Below, one piece after another: positions 1 through 7,086 of a stretch of DNA of 20,264 bases. A program made the position numbers and the translations under genes. The DNA is from a virus. The notes beneath the pieces are model-generated. The model searched no databases. It saw only the letters and a list, made by a program, of their open reading frames with translations, and was not told the DNA's origin. The stretch's first letter is position 1; every line of letters begins with the position of its first letter. The stretch is taken from IMG/VR virus record IMGVR_UViG_3300006641_000245, positions 1 to 20,264 of that record. The stretch is one strand, 5' to 3'.

Positions 1-1
1 C

Positions 2-163
2 AAAGTGGCTTCGCTGGATAACATCGGTTCGGTTGATGTGCCCGTGACTGGAACCTTTACCGCCACTACTGGCAACCCGACTTCTGGACAGATCGCCATC
101 ACGGTTATCTATCAGCAGCGTGCTGACAACGGTGCTCAGGTTCCTGCCGCCACCCAGAACTGA
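2..163 (+). CDS. C-terminal end of a probable virion structural protein (partial)
   Basis: An open frame enters from the left edge and stops at TGA 161-163, giving the last 53 residues of a protein whose start is outside the window. The visible part is Thr/Ala/Val-rich, of beta-strand type (for example VDVPVTGTFTATTG and IAITVIYQQR), and ends in PAATQN. It lies directly upstream of, and on the same strand as, small phage structural-type genes. That suggests a head decoration or minor virion protein, but no family can be assigned from this fragment. The reading frame is continuous and the next start follows after 12 nt. Confidence 0.7.
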   Translation, partial: KVASLDNIGSVDVPVTGTFTATTGNPTSGQIAITVIYQQRADNGAQVPAATQN

Positions 164-175
164 TAAGGGGGTAGC

Positions 176-517
176 ATGCGCCCAGTTCGTGTAGCGCTAT
201 CGAACGCGGTGGGGGTTACGCCCCCTATCCCGCTTGATATCAATCAGTCGCCGTTTGCTGTAAGTATCGCGGTGTCGTTGAGCGCCGGTGCTAGTTTGAC
301 GTATACGGTGGAACACACCTATGACGACATCTACGCGCAGGGGTTTGACCCGTCCACGGCGGTATGGTTCTCGCAAACTTCGCTAACAACTAAAGCGGTG
401 GCGGCGGAAGGTAATTACACCTATCCCGTCCGCGCTGTGCGGTTGAGCTTGGTTGCTCCCTCTACCAGCGGCACTGCCACAATGACAGTCATTCAAGCCG
501 GTATGCCGGGGAGGTAA
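176..517 (+). CDS. Small beta-rich phage virion protein
   Basis: The product is 113 residues, rich in Ser, Thr, Val and Ala, with no membrane segment and alternating hydrophobic stretches (SPFAVSIAVSLSAGASLTYTV, then YPVRAVRLSLVAPS and TMTVIQAG). Proteins of this size and texture are common in tailed-phage structural blocks and are usually annotated as hypothetical virion proteins; that placement is inference from texture and context. The ATG at 176 follows a GGGGGT stretch at 167-172. Its stop TAA (515-517) shares a base with the possible ATG at 517, so it is probably translationally coupled to the coiled-coil gene. No catalytic motif is visible. Confidence 0.7.
   Translation: MRPVRVALSNAVGVTPPIPLDINQSPFAVSIAVSLSAGASLTYTVEHTYDDIYAQGFDPSTAVWFSQTSLTTKAVAAEGNYTYPVRAVRLSLVAPSTSGTATMTVIQAGMPGR
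508..514 (+). promoter_or_regulatory. Shine-Dalgarno GGGGAGG upstream of the coiled-coil gene
   Basis: GGGGAGG at 508-514 lies 5 nt before the ATG at 520 but only 2 nt before the alternative ATG at 517. The spacing favours 520 as the true start. The site lies inside the end of the preceding gene. Confidence 0.5.
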
Positions 518-519
518 TG

Positions 520-1038
520 ATGGCTATTGATATTGGAGCCCTCCGGAAGTTTGAAGAGTCTTGGAGGCCCGTCCTTGAATCCATTCCCGCTGTGATTGAT
601 ATGGCACAGCAGCGCAATGAGCTTGAAAAAGCTGTTGCTGCTAAACGGAAGGAGTTTGAGACGGTCCAGCAAGAGATCAAAGCGGCTTACGAAGAGGCGG
701 ACAAACGGCTTGTTGAGGTAAACGCCAAGCTAGAAGCGGCGATGGCGGGCACCAAGGCCGCTGAAGCTGAGACTGCTCGATTGGTTGCTGATCGTGAGCG
801 TGAGATCGCTGATGCCGGTGTTACCCGTAAGAAAACTCTTGCGGCCACTGAGAAGAAGCTATCTGAGGTGGAGGCTAAATTGACTGAAGTTGAGGCCGAA
901 ATTTCCGCCAAGCGGACGATTTTCGCTGCCGAGATTGAGGACAAGAAGGCTAAAGCTGAAACCGCTCTCGCTGAAATTGAAGCCAAACGTCAGGCTGCTG
1001 AGCAAGCTCTGGAGTCTATCCGGGCCAAACTGGGGTAA
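520..1038 (+). CDS. Long coiled-coil phage protein of unknown role
   Basis: The product is 172 residues, almost wholly helical and made of Ala, Glu, Lys, Arg and Leu. From about residue 35 to the C-terminus there are long runs of heptad-like hydrophobic spacing (for example EKKLSEVEAKLTEVEAEI and AETALAEIEAKRQAAEQAL). Only the first 30 residues (LRKFEESWRPVLESIPAVID) look less regular. No membrane segment, signal peptide or cysteine is present. It sits among structural genes, so a rod-like virion component, an assembly scaffold or an oligomerising partner are all possible, but none is shown. An ATG two codons' worth of sequence earlier in the same frame (517) is possible. The long antisense frames opposite this gene reflect its repetitive Ala/Glu/Lys codons. 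Confidence 0.8.
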   Translation: MAIDIGALRKFEESWRPVLESIPAVIDMAQQRNELEKAVAAKRKEFETVQQEIKAAYEEADKRLVEVNAKLEAAMAGTKAAEAETARLVADREREIADAGVTRKKTLAATEKKLSEVEAKLTEVEAEISAKRTIFAAEIEDKKAKAETALAEIEAKRQAAEQALESIRAKLG

Positions 1039-1041
1039 GCG

Positions 1042-1374
1042 GTGTCTGTTAGTGGCGTAAGTTACGTCCAAGGGCTGGATAGCGGTGAATATGACTTTAC
1101 CCATGTGGTAGCCACAGTCACCGCATCCGGCTCTACTACCATCTACACCCCGGCAGTGGGTAGGCGGCTGCGCCTTCGGTGGATTTACGCTCTGAACGAT
1201 CCCGGTTCCGGGGCTTCGCCGCTCATCAAAGTTTTTCTTGGTGCCGAAGAAAAGTTTCGGGTGTACGCTATCAGCAAACGGCAGTTCACGACTGGTCCAG
1301 TTAATGGATCGCTGATTATCAATCTCAGTGAGGCCGCCGAAGTGGCCGTAACCGCACTAATCGAAGAGTTCTAA
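1042..1374 (+). CDS. Small beta-rich phage virion protein (GTG start)
   Basis: The product is 110 residues starting with GTG at 1042, three nt after the previous stop; no ATG gives a comparable product. The sequence alternates polar and hydrophobic residues (YDFTHVVATVTASGSTTIYTP, then GRRLRLRWIYALNDP and VAVTALIEEF). This looks like a compact beta-sandwich of the kind used in phage decoration or tail-accessory proteins. There are no cysteines, membrane helices or enzyme motifs. Position in the structural run is the only further clue; I do not recognise a named family. Confidence 0.65.
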   Translation: MSVSGVSYVQGLDSGEYDFTHVVATVTASGSTTIYTPAVGRRLRLRWIYALNDPGSGASPLIKVFLGAEEKFRVYAISKRQFTTGPVNGSLIINLSEAAEVAVTALIEEF

Positions 1375-1375
1375 C

Positions 1376-1798
1376 ATGGCCGCATATAATAAGTTTGAAG
1401 ACTTTTCTGAGGAATTAGTTAAGGGTGTCCATAACTTTTCCTCTAACGTCTTTAAGGTCTACCTGAGTAACGACACCCCATCTGCATCTGCGGATGTGAA
1501 TAAGGCCGACCTCGCCGAGATTACTGGCGGTAACGGGTACACCGCTGGCGGCGAACCGACGACGATCTCGCTTAGTCGCACCGGATTGACTACTACAGTT
1601 TCCGGCACCCAAGTGCAGTGGAACGCTACTGGGTCTGTCGGGCCCTTCCGTTATGCCGTGCTGTACAACGATACCGCCACAAATGACCCGCTGATTGCTT
1701 GGTGGGATTACGGTAGCGCAGTCACGCTCGCTAACGGTGAATCGTTTACCGTGAAGTTTTCTGGTACGGACCCCGGCGCGATCTTTACTCTGGCCTAA
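1376..1798 (+). CDS. Phage virion protein with FNFSS/GYTAGGE module
   Basis: The product is 140 residues. It has an N-terminal VHNFSSNVFKVYLSN strand, a central EITGGNGYTAGGEPTTIS segment, and a C-terminal PLIAWWDYGSAVTLANGESFTVKFS segment. The same order occurs in the gene at 12463 (FNFSSDTFKIALYSS, EITGSGYTAGGE, VCVLDFGGDK). A looser version occurs at 4575 (GTVKVALIDTG, PLVAYMDTGI), so the window holds a dispersed paralogous family. The start ATG follows the preceding stop by 1 nt. Such proteins are repeatedly found in tailed-phage structural regions. A decoration or fibre-attachment role is plausible but not shown by any motif here. Confidence 0.75.
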   Translation: MAAYNKFEDFSEELVKGVHNFSSNVFKVYLSNDTPSASADVNKADLAEITGGNGYTAGGEPTTISLSRTGLTTTVSGTQVQWNATGSVGPFRYAVLYNDTATNDPLIAWWDYGSAVTLANGESFTVKFSGTDPGAIFTLA

Positions 1799-1799
1799 G

Positions 1800-2201
1800 A
1801 TGCAACTGACCAAACAGCAGTTTATTGACCGGTTCACCCACCCCGAGTTCACGAGCATCCTGCAAACAGGTAAGACGGATGTTGATATCGAGGGGTGGCT
1901 GTTCCGGTTTAATAACGCCGACAATCCGATTGACACCTACGATCCTCGGACGATTCAGGGTGTGGAGTCTTTCGTTCTCAAAGGATTGTTGACCGAGCAA
2001 CGCGCTCAGGAGATCCTCGGACTCTCGTGGAACGGTTGGCATGTCGGGGAGATGGTGCGAATCCTCCCGCCGTTCGACGTTTCGTTCCCGGATGTGTATC
2101 CGATTCAAGGTTTTGAGCCGGAGTTTTCTACGATTCTCGTAGCGGATACGGGGTTTAACGAGCAGTTTGTGGAGAAGGCCAATGGCAATAACAACGGTTG
2201 A
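1800..2201 (+). CDS. Phage hypothetical protein, structural block
   Basis: The product is 133 residues: an amphipathic N-terminal part (LTKQQFIDRFTHPEFTSIL), a middle stretch (IEGWLFRFNNADNPIDTYDPR), a helical segment (GLLTEQRAQEIL) and a Tyr/Phe/Pro-rich end (LPPFDVSFPDVYPIQGFEPEF). No Cys, no membrane segment, no recognised enzyme motif. It starts 1 nt after the previous stop. Its last 20 nt overlap the start of the next gene, which has its own ribosome site inside this frame. I do not recognise the family; neighbours suggest a virion or assembly role. Confidence 0.65.
   Translation: MQLTKQQFIDRFTHPEFTSILQTGKTDVDIEGWLFRFNNADNPIDTYDPRTIQGVESFVLKGLLTEQRAQEILGLSWNGWHVGEMVRILPPFDVSFPDVYPIQGFEPEFSTILVADTGFNEQFVEKANGNNNG
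2171..2174 (+). promoter_or_regulatory. Shine-Dalgarno GGAG deciding the start at 2182
   Basis: GGAG (within GGAGAAGG) sits 7 nt before ATG 2182. Initiation there yields an N-terminus beginning MAITT, matching the downstream paralogues MAITTY (2994) and MAITS (3803). This supports 2182 over any longer reading. Confidence 0.6.
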
Positions 2202-2991
2202 TGGGGTTATTGCCGGGTTTAAGCCGCCACAATTCATCTGGAAAGAGGCATCGGGCGCTCTTGTCGCCGGTCGCTCTTATACCCCGTTTTATGCCGCCGG
2301 TATTCCTTCAGCCGCCGTTGCTCCGACTCCGGGCATTTCTGGTGCGGCTCTGACTTCCTATGCCGGTCAGATCCCGTTCACAAACCCCAGCGCGGGCCAG
2401 AACACTTACCTTGCACGCTTTGTAGCGTTCCCTACGAACCAAGGCGGCTCAATCACCCTTGCTGATCGTTTGTGGCATAACAGCGGTATTACGATCACTT
2501 CGACCGCCGCTCAGACCGTCAATAGCGTGACTTTCCCGGCGCGGGATAATCTTGGCTCAACGAACGGCGAAGGCGTGTTTTTGGGCGTTGAGGTTTCAAC
2601 AGCGACGGGCGCTGGTACGCCGACGATCACGGTCAGCTACACAAATAGCGATAACACCTCTGGTCGCACCGCAACCAACATTTACGCCACCAGTGCAACA
2701 TCCGCAATCGGCACGTTTTATCCGCTGGGACTGCAATCTGGTGATAAAGGTGTTCGCTCAATTCAGTCGATTACGCTGAGCGCCACTTGGACTAGCGGGA
2801 CAATCCATTTGGTTGCTTACCGTCCTCTGGTAACGATTACTTCTACTGTGGCGGGAACCTGTAATGTTGTCGATGCACTCACCAGCGGGCTGGTGAGAAT
2901 GTACGACAATACGGTGCCATTTTTGATTTTGGTTCCGTCTGCGACTACTTCTACCCTAATAACAGGAACATTAACTGTTACTCAGGGGTAA
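2182..2991 (+). CDS. Tandem paralogous virion protein, copy 1
   Basis: The product is 269 residues, rich in Thr, Ser and Gly with no Lys-rich or membrane part. Landmarks shared in order with the two following genes are: N-terminal MAITT; IPFTNPSAGQNTYLARF; QTVNSVTFPARDNLGS; GEGVFLGVEVS; YTNSDNTSGR; GLQSGDKGVRSIQS; LVAYRPLVTI; MYDNTVPFLIL; and a terminal TVTQG. These define one large beta-rich protein family present three times side by side. This copy is GC-rich (a sampled line, 2341-2400, is about 65%), unlike copy 2. It overlaps the upstream gene by 20 nt. The role is unknown; a capsid decoration or appendage subunit is a reasonable inference from size, composition and context. Confidence 0.8.
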   Translation: MAITTVDGVIAGFKPPQFIWKEASGALVAGRSYTPFYAAGIPSAAVAPTPGISGAALTSYAGQIPFTNPSAGQNTYLARFVAFPTNQGGSITLADRLWHNSGITITSTAAQTVNSVTFPARDNLGSTNGEGVFLGVEVSTATGAGTPTITVSYTNSDNTSGRTATNIYATSATSAIGTFYPLGLQSGDKGVRSIQSITLSATWTSGTIHLVAYRPLVTITSTVAGTCNVVDALTSGLVRMYDNTVPFLILVPSATTSTLITGTLTVTQG

Positions 2992-2993
2992 CC

Positions 2994-3800
2994 GTGGCTA
3001 TTACCACCTATGCTGGGATTTATACAGGGGCTGTCCAGCAGCTGCAATTTTCAAAAATAGTTACCATTGGGTCATCCGCAAGTGATCCAACACTGACATT
3101 TTTCTGGAGCGGAATACCCAGTGCCGGAGGCGCTGGGGCGAGTCTATCTGGTAATACTCGCGATAACACATCATCTGGCGCGATACCGTTTAGAAATGCA
3201 AGTAGCGGCCAGAATAATTATCTATCTCGTTTTGACCACGCATCTTCAGCTCCAAGTACAGGAAAGTCGGTATTTATTGTCGATATTCTTTGGATAACTT
3301 CAGCAGTAAGCCAAGTAACAACAACGCAAACAATTAACTCTGTAACTTTTCCATCAAGGGATATTGACGGCTCTACCGCTGGGCGTGGTGTATATATCGC
3401 CATGTTTCATTCGACAGGCTATGCTTCTTCAAACGCATACACTGCCACAATAACCTATACAAACTCCGCTAATACGGGCAGCAGGGTAGGCACGGTGTCT
3501 CGCACGGGCGGTCTTGCTAATCGTTGGGTACCATTTGGCTTGGCAGAAGGTGATGAAGGCGTCCGGTCCGTACAAGACTTTACTTTTTCTGCCGTCCCCG
3601 GCACCTCGGGTGCAACAGTTTTGCTGGCCTATAGACCAATCGCGCTGCTTTCGTCAATACTTACCACGGGCGGTGTGCCGATTTCTGATACAGCCATGAC
3701 TCTCGCCCTGCCGCAATTGTATGACGGCACCTGTTTGACAATTATCAATATGGCTGGCGGCAATGAGTCATATGGTACGTATACGATAGCTCAGGGGTAG
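2994..3800 (+). CDS. Tandem paralogous virion protein, copy 2 (GTG start, low GC)
   Basis: The product is 268 residues from GTG 2994, two nt after the previous stop; the start gives MAITTYAG, matching the family N-terminus. Shared landmarks are IPFRNASSGQNNYLSRF, QTINSVTFPSRDIDGS, GRGVYIAMF, YTNSANTGSR, GLAEGDEGVRSVQD, LLAYRPIALL, LPQLYDGTCL and a terminal TIAQG. Conservation is strongest in the GQN-YL, RD-GS and GVRS-Q blocks, with diverged loops between. Sampled lines 3241-3360 have about 37-40% GC, far below copy 1, which points to separate acquisition or long independent evolution, not a fresh duplication. No catalytic motif is seen. Presumed virion component. Confidence 0.8.
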   Translation: MAITTYAGIYTGAVQQLQFSKIVTIGSSASDPTLTFFWSGIPSAGGAGASLSGNTRDNTSSGAIPFRNASSGQNNYLSRFDHASSAPSTGKSVFIVDILWITSAVSQVTTTQTINSVTFPSRDIDGSTAGRGVYIAMFHSTGYASSNAYTATITYTNSANTGSRVGTVSRTGGLANRWVPFGLAEGDEGVRSVQDFTFSAVPGTSGATVLLAYRPIALLSSILTTGGVPISDTAMTLALPQLYDGTCLTIINMAGGNESYGTYTIAQG

Positions 3801-3802
3801 TC

Positions 3803-4573
3803 ATGGCTATTACGAGTATAGTCGGCATACAAACAGCGGCGAAACAATCTTTTGTCATTACCGCTACTGGCAATGCAAGTGGCCTTGACAGTCCGCGCAA
3901 TAATTGGACTTCAAACAATCTTGTGCCAGCTAACGTAACTCGTTTCTCGCCGGATAACACGAATGGTTTGCAGTTTAAGAACCCTATTGCTGGGCAGAAC
4001 ACGTATTTATCTGATACCAATATCTATGGCGTCAGTACGTCTCCGTATTATACGCTTATAGTAGATGTTATCTGGGGTGTGGTTGTCACTAACACCACTA
4101 CGCTGCAAACTCTGTCGTCTCCGCTTATGGGTAACCGTGATATCAATGGCACAACCCGTGGAGACGGAGTGTATTTGATACTGGTTAACGGTACGGGTAA
4201 CTTAGGTGGCGGGACTTGTTTTTTGACGGTGACTTATACAAGTTCTGACGGCAACACTGGTCGTATTGGGTTGTCAGGTAATGCTGGCAACTTTCAAGGC
4301 GGCAGGACTACGTTTATCAGCCTTGCTAATGGCGATAAAGGAGTTCAGTCTGTACAGTCTGCCCAATGGTCAGCATTGCCCGGTGGCGGTCTGAATCTAT
4401 ATGCCTATAGGCCGATTGCGATTATTCCGGGGGGAATGGCACGAAGCGACGGGACCGCCGCTGGAGATGCGCTTAATCTGGCACTCCCTCAGATTTACGA
4501 CAACTCCTGCATCCAGTTTTTGTATGGCAACGGGGCGGGCACCCGTGGGCAAATAAGTTTGATTCAGGGTTAA
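3803..4573 (+). CDS. Tandem paralogous virion protein, copy 3
   Basis: The product is 256 residues starting MAITSIVGIQ, 2 nt after copy 2. It retains the family blocks LQFKNPIAGQNTYLSDT, QTLSSPLMGNRDINGT, GDGVYLILVN, YTSSDGNTGR, LANGDKGVQSVQS, LYAYRPIAII, LPQIYDNSCI and a terminal SLIQG. It is closest to copy 2 at the C-terminus (LPQ-YD). It differs in a shorter middle and a Gly/Asn-rich loop (LSGNAGNFQGGR). One sampled line (4081-4140) has about 52% GC, between copies 1 and 2. Probable beta-rich virion protein; receptor or glycan binding would be speculation. Confidence 0.8.
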   Translation: MAITSIVGIQTAAKQSFVITATGNASGLDSPRNNWTSNNLVPANVTRFSPDNTNGLQFKNPIAGQNTYLSDTNIYGVSTSPYYTLIVDVIWGVVVTNTTTLQTLSSPLMGNRDINGTTRGDGVYLILVNGTGNLGGGTCFLTVTYTSSDGNTGRIGLSGNAGNFQGGRTTFISLANGDKGVQSVQSAQWSALPGGGLNLYAYRPIAIIPGGMARSDGTAAGDALNLALPQIYDNSCIQFLYGNGAGTRGQISLIQG

Positions 4574-4574
4574 C

Positions 4575-4979
4575 ATGGCAAACGAACTCTACCCCAAGTG
4601 GAAGGAGCAACTGCTCCAGTTCACGGCCAATAACAACCTGTCAGCCGGTACGGTGAAGGTCGCCCTCATCGACACTGGGGCTTACCAGTACAACGCCTCT
4701 CACCAGTATTGGTCGTCTGCATCTGCTGGAGCGATTGGTACGCCTCAGACCCTGACCAGCAAGACGTTCACCGATGGGGTGTTTGATGCTGCTGACGTTA
4801 CGTTTTCGGCGGTGACAGGCGATACCATCGAGGCTATCATCATCTACATTGATACGGGTACAGCCAGTACCTCACCGCTGGTGGCCTACATGGACACCGG
4901 GATTACGGGTTTCCCACTGACACCCACGGGTGTGAGCGTAACGATTAACTGGAGCCCAAGCGGCATCTTCCAACTCTGA
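4575..4979 (+). CDS. Phage virion protein, MANELYPKWKE type
   Basis: The product is 134 residues with a short helical start (ELYPKWKEQLLQF), followed by beta-type segments: LSAGTVKVALIDTGAY, the TLTSKTFTDGVFDAADVTFS block, IEAIIIYIDTGTASTSP, LVAYMDTGI and TINWSPSGIFQL. This type of protein recurs in many tailed-phage genomes as an unnamed structural protein (recall of the general type, not a database result). It shares the strand order of the genes at 1376 and 12463 (VKVAL or FKVYL near the start, PLxAxxD near the end). It starts 1 nt after the preceding stop. No enzymatic or membrane signature is present. Confidence 0.75.
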   Translation: MANELYPKWKEQLLQFTANNNLSAGTVKVALIDTGAYQYNASHQYWSSASAGAIGTPQTLTSKTFTDGVFDAADVTFSAVTGDTIEAIIIYIDTGTASTSPLVAYMDTGITGFPLTPTGVSVTINWSPSGIFQL

Positions 4980-4989
4980 GGACATCTTC

Positions 4990-5508
4990 ATGGCTACTAC
5001 AACCGTCAACTACTCCAGTAACACCGTTATCACGATGGATCTGGCGAGCCTTGCCACAAGCACTCCAGCAAACTCTTTTCTTAGTGGCCGTGGATCAGCA
5101 CAGATTGACAACACCAGCAACAAGTACATTGACTGTACGGTGAGCGGTTTTGTGAGCGTGGGAACCACCCCCACTGCCAACACGACGATTGCCATCTATG
5201 TGTACGGCGCAGATACCTCGCTGGCAACAACCCCGCTAGACACTCAACTTGACGGTACTAATCGCGCTGTGGCGTTGACTAACGCAGGCATCCTCAACGC
5301 CCTGCGTCTCGGGGCTAGTATCGCGGTCCCCGCTAACACTAGCGATATTCGCTACCTCGTGCTGCCGTTCTCTGTTGCAACTCTGTTTGGCGGCGTGATG
5401 CCTAAGTACTGGGGCCTGTACGTAGCACACAACACCGGTGTGAACCTCCGGGCTACAAACAACACCGATCAGTTTGATTTCGTCGGCATCAAGTACGACG
5501 CGGCGTAA
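4990..5508 (+). CDS. Phage virion protein, Thr/Asn-rich beta protein
   Basis: The product is 172 residues, rich in Thr, Asn, Ala and Ser, with beta-type blocks (VNYSSNTVITMDLASLA, IDNTSNKYIDCTVSGFVSV, TTIAIYVYGAD, IRYLVLPFSVATLFGG, YWGLYVAHNTGVNL) and a terminal FDFVGIKYDAA. The pattern (a difference-adjusted-mean type opening, IDNTSNKY, then YWGLYV and a short xGxxY end) recurs in phage virion proteins of unknown role. It starts 10 nt after the prior stop with a weak GAGGA box (4977-4981). It ends 3 nt before the LamG-like gene. A head or fibre accessory role is inferred only from context. Confidence 0.75.
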   Translation: MATTTVNYSSNTVITMDLASLATSTPANSFLSGRGSAQIDNTSNKYIDCTVSGFVSVGTTPTANTTIAIYVYGADTSLATTPLDTQLDGTNRAVALTNAGILNALRLGASIAVPANTSDIRYLVLPFSVATLFGGVMPKYWGLYVAHNTGVNLRATNNTDQFDFVGIKYDAA

Positions 5509-5511
5509 GCG

Positions 5512-7086
5512 ATGGTCACCGCTGTCCTCCCGCGCTTCTTTGTAGACAAGCAAACTAGTCAACCGCAAGGAAGTCGGGTTATAGACTGGTCAAACCCGAT
5601 AACTTGTGGGTTAATTGGGGCGTTCTTGCCTGAATCGCCAATCAATTTTGTTGATGGCGAGCAAATGTATCAGGATTGGCTTCCGCCAACTCAAAGCGTA
5701 AAAGCGCAATCAGAAGGCAAAGTTCTTAAAAATGGTATCTACACATACCAACCTTCAAGCGTAACTTTCCCCTACGGATATAAGTTTGACCTGACTCAGG
5801 GCGCAGCCCTGCTCGTTGCTTCTCAATCGTCTGCCCAAAACTCAAACATAGGCATTGGTCGTGCCTCCGCATCTGGCACTCAATATTGGGGCATTGGCCT
5901 GCATGGTGGATCTTTCAATGGTGCGTATGGAATTTGGGGGACTTTTAACTTTACTCCCGGCTCTAGTGGAGTAAGCACGTTACAAAAACGAACCGTCATC
6001 ATTAACGCCGATGGATCGACGGCGACTTTGTATATGGACGGAGGGGTGGTAAGCAGCGGCGCTTACACCATGCCTGCTTATGATTCTAGCGTTAGAAATA
6101 GGTGTTTTGCTTTTGGTAGCACCGCTGCGGGCCAAACCTCTAACACCGCCACAATCGAACCCAGCCTCGGGCTTGTTTGGAATAGACCTTTAACCGAGAA
6201 TGAAGTTGCTCTGTTAACAGCAAATCCTTGGCAAGTCTTTCGTAGACCGCAGCGGGCATACACGCCATTATTCGACTCCACCCCCTCCCCCACATCCCGG
6301 ACCTTCTTCGTCCCGCGCAAAAAGGTAATGACCTCGCAGCCGCAGGGACCTGCGGCAGCAATTGATTGGGGAAACCCGATTACGCAAGGCCTCGCGTCTG
6401 CTTATATACCAACTGCGGCTCAGTACCGGTCATTCGACCTCGCTACAAACACACGAGACCTCACCACAAATGCAGATTTTTTGCCCCCGTATAGGCCGGG
6501 GGCCGCAGGGTTTGCGCTTGACTCTACGGATACTAACTACGTTTGGAGTATTCAGTTTGATCCTGTCGCCCTGCGTGGTTATCCAAAAACCGGCTACGCT
6601 GCGGTGACGGTTTTCTCGTTGTTTGAGAGCAGGACCACCAATCAGTTCGGTGTAATCTACGGCGGCGGTCAAGACGGAACTTATTATGGCCGCTTAGTTG
6701 TTAGTAGTGACGCAACGATTGCGTTTATTGCAGCATCTAACAACGCCACGCTCCATCCTAAGTCGCCCCTCGTCGCTGACACGCTTTACGCTGCTACAGG
6801 TATTCAAAGCTTTACCCGGAGTTATAGGGCGCTTTATGTAAACGGACATTTAGCCGAAACCAGAACGGAGAGTATTAACAATCTCAACACAGGTTTTATA
6901 GCTGGATCTATCTATAACGTCCAACTTCGCCGTATCAAACTTTATTGCGGGTACGTCTGGGTTCGTGAGTTGTCCGCAGCAGAAATCAAGTCGCTCTCCG
7001 ACAACCCGTGGCAAATCTTCAAGCAGGATGGGTTGTCTCTTCGGGTTGCTGAAGACGGCAAGGTGTACGCTCCGTTCATGTCATGA
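5512..7086 (+). CDS. Double LamG/concanavalin-like virion protein
   Basis: The product is 524 residues made of two homologous halves. Each half opens with FFV...TSQPQG...IDWxNPIT-GL (residues about 9-35 and 265-297). Each closes with a VW-R-L(T/S)-x-E segment followed by a NPWQ(V/I)F box (residues about 218-240 and 483-500). The middle of each half carries lectin-like beta-strand pairs such as TATLYMDGGVVSSG in half 1 and YRALYVNGHLAETR in half 2. This is the usual layout of LamG/concanavalin A-like jelly rolls in phage adhesins, where the NPWQ box ends the domain. Carbohydrate binding on the virion surface is therefore likely, though the ligand is unknown. Its stop overlaps the next start as ATGA. 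The first half is relatively AT-rich (5641-5700 is about 43% GC). Confidence 0.8.
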   Translation: MVTAVLPRFFVDKQTSQPQGSRVIDWSNPITCGLIGAFLPESPINFVDGEQMYQDWLPPTQSVKAQSEGKVLKNGIYTYQPSSVTFPYGYKFDLTQGAALLVASQSSAQNSNIGIGRASASGTQYWGIGLHGGSFNGAYGIWGTFNFTPGSSGVSTLQKRTVIINADGSTATLYMDGGVVSSGAYTMPAYDSSVRNRCFAFGSTAAGQTSNTATIEPSLGLVWNRPLTENEVALLTANPWQVFRRPQRAYTPLFDSTPSPTSRTFFVPRKKVMTSQPQGPAAAIDWGNPITQGLASAYIPTAAQYRSFDLATNTRDLTTNADFLPPYRPGAAGFALDSTDTNYVWSIQFDPVALRGYPKTGYAAVTVFSLFESRTTNQFGVIYGGGQDGTYYGRLVVSSDATIAFIAASNNATLHPKSPLVADTLYAATGIQSFTRSYRALYVNGHLAETRTESINNLNTGFIAGSIYNVQLRRIKLYCGYVWVRELSAAEIKSLSDNPWQIFKQDGLSLRVAEDGKVYAPFMS

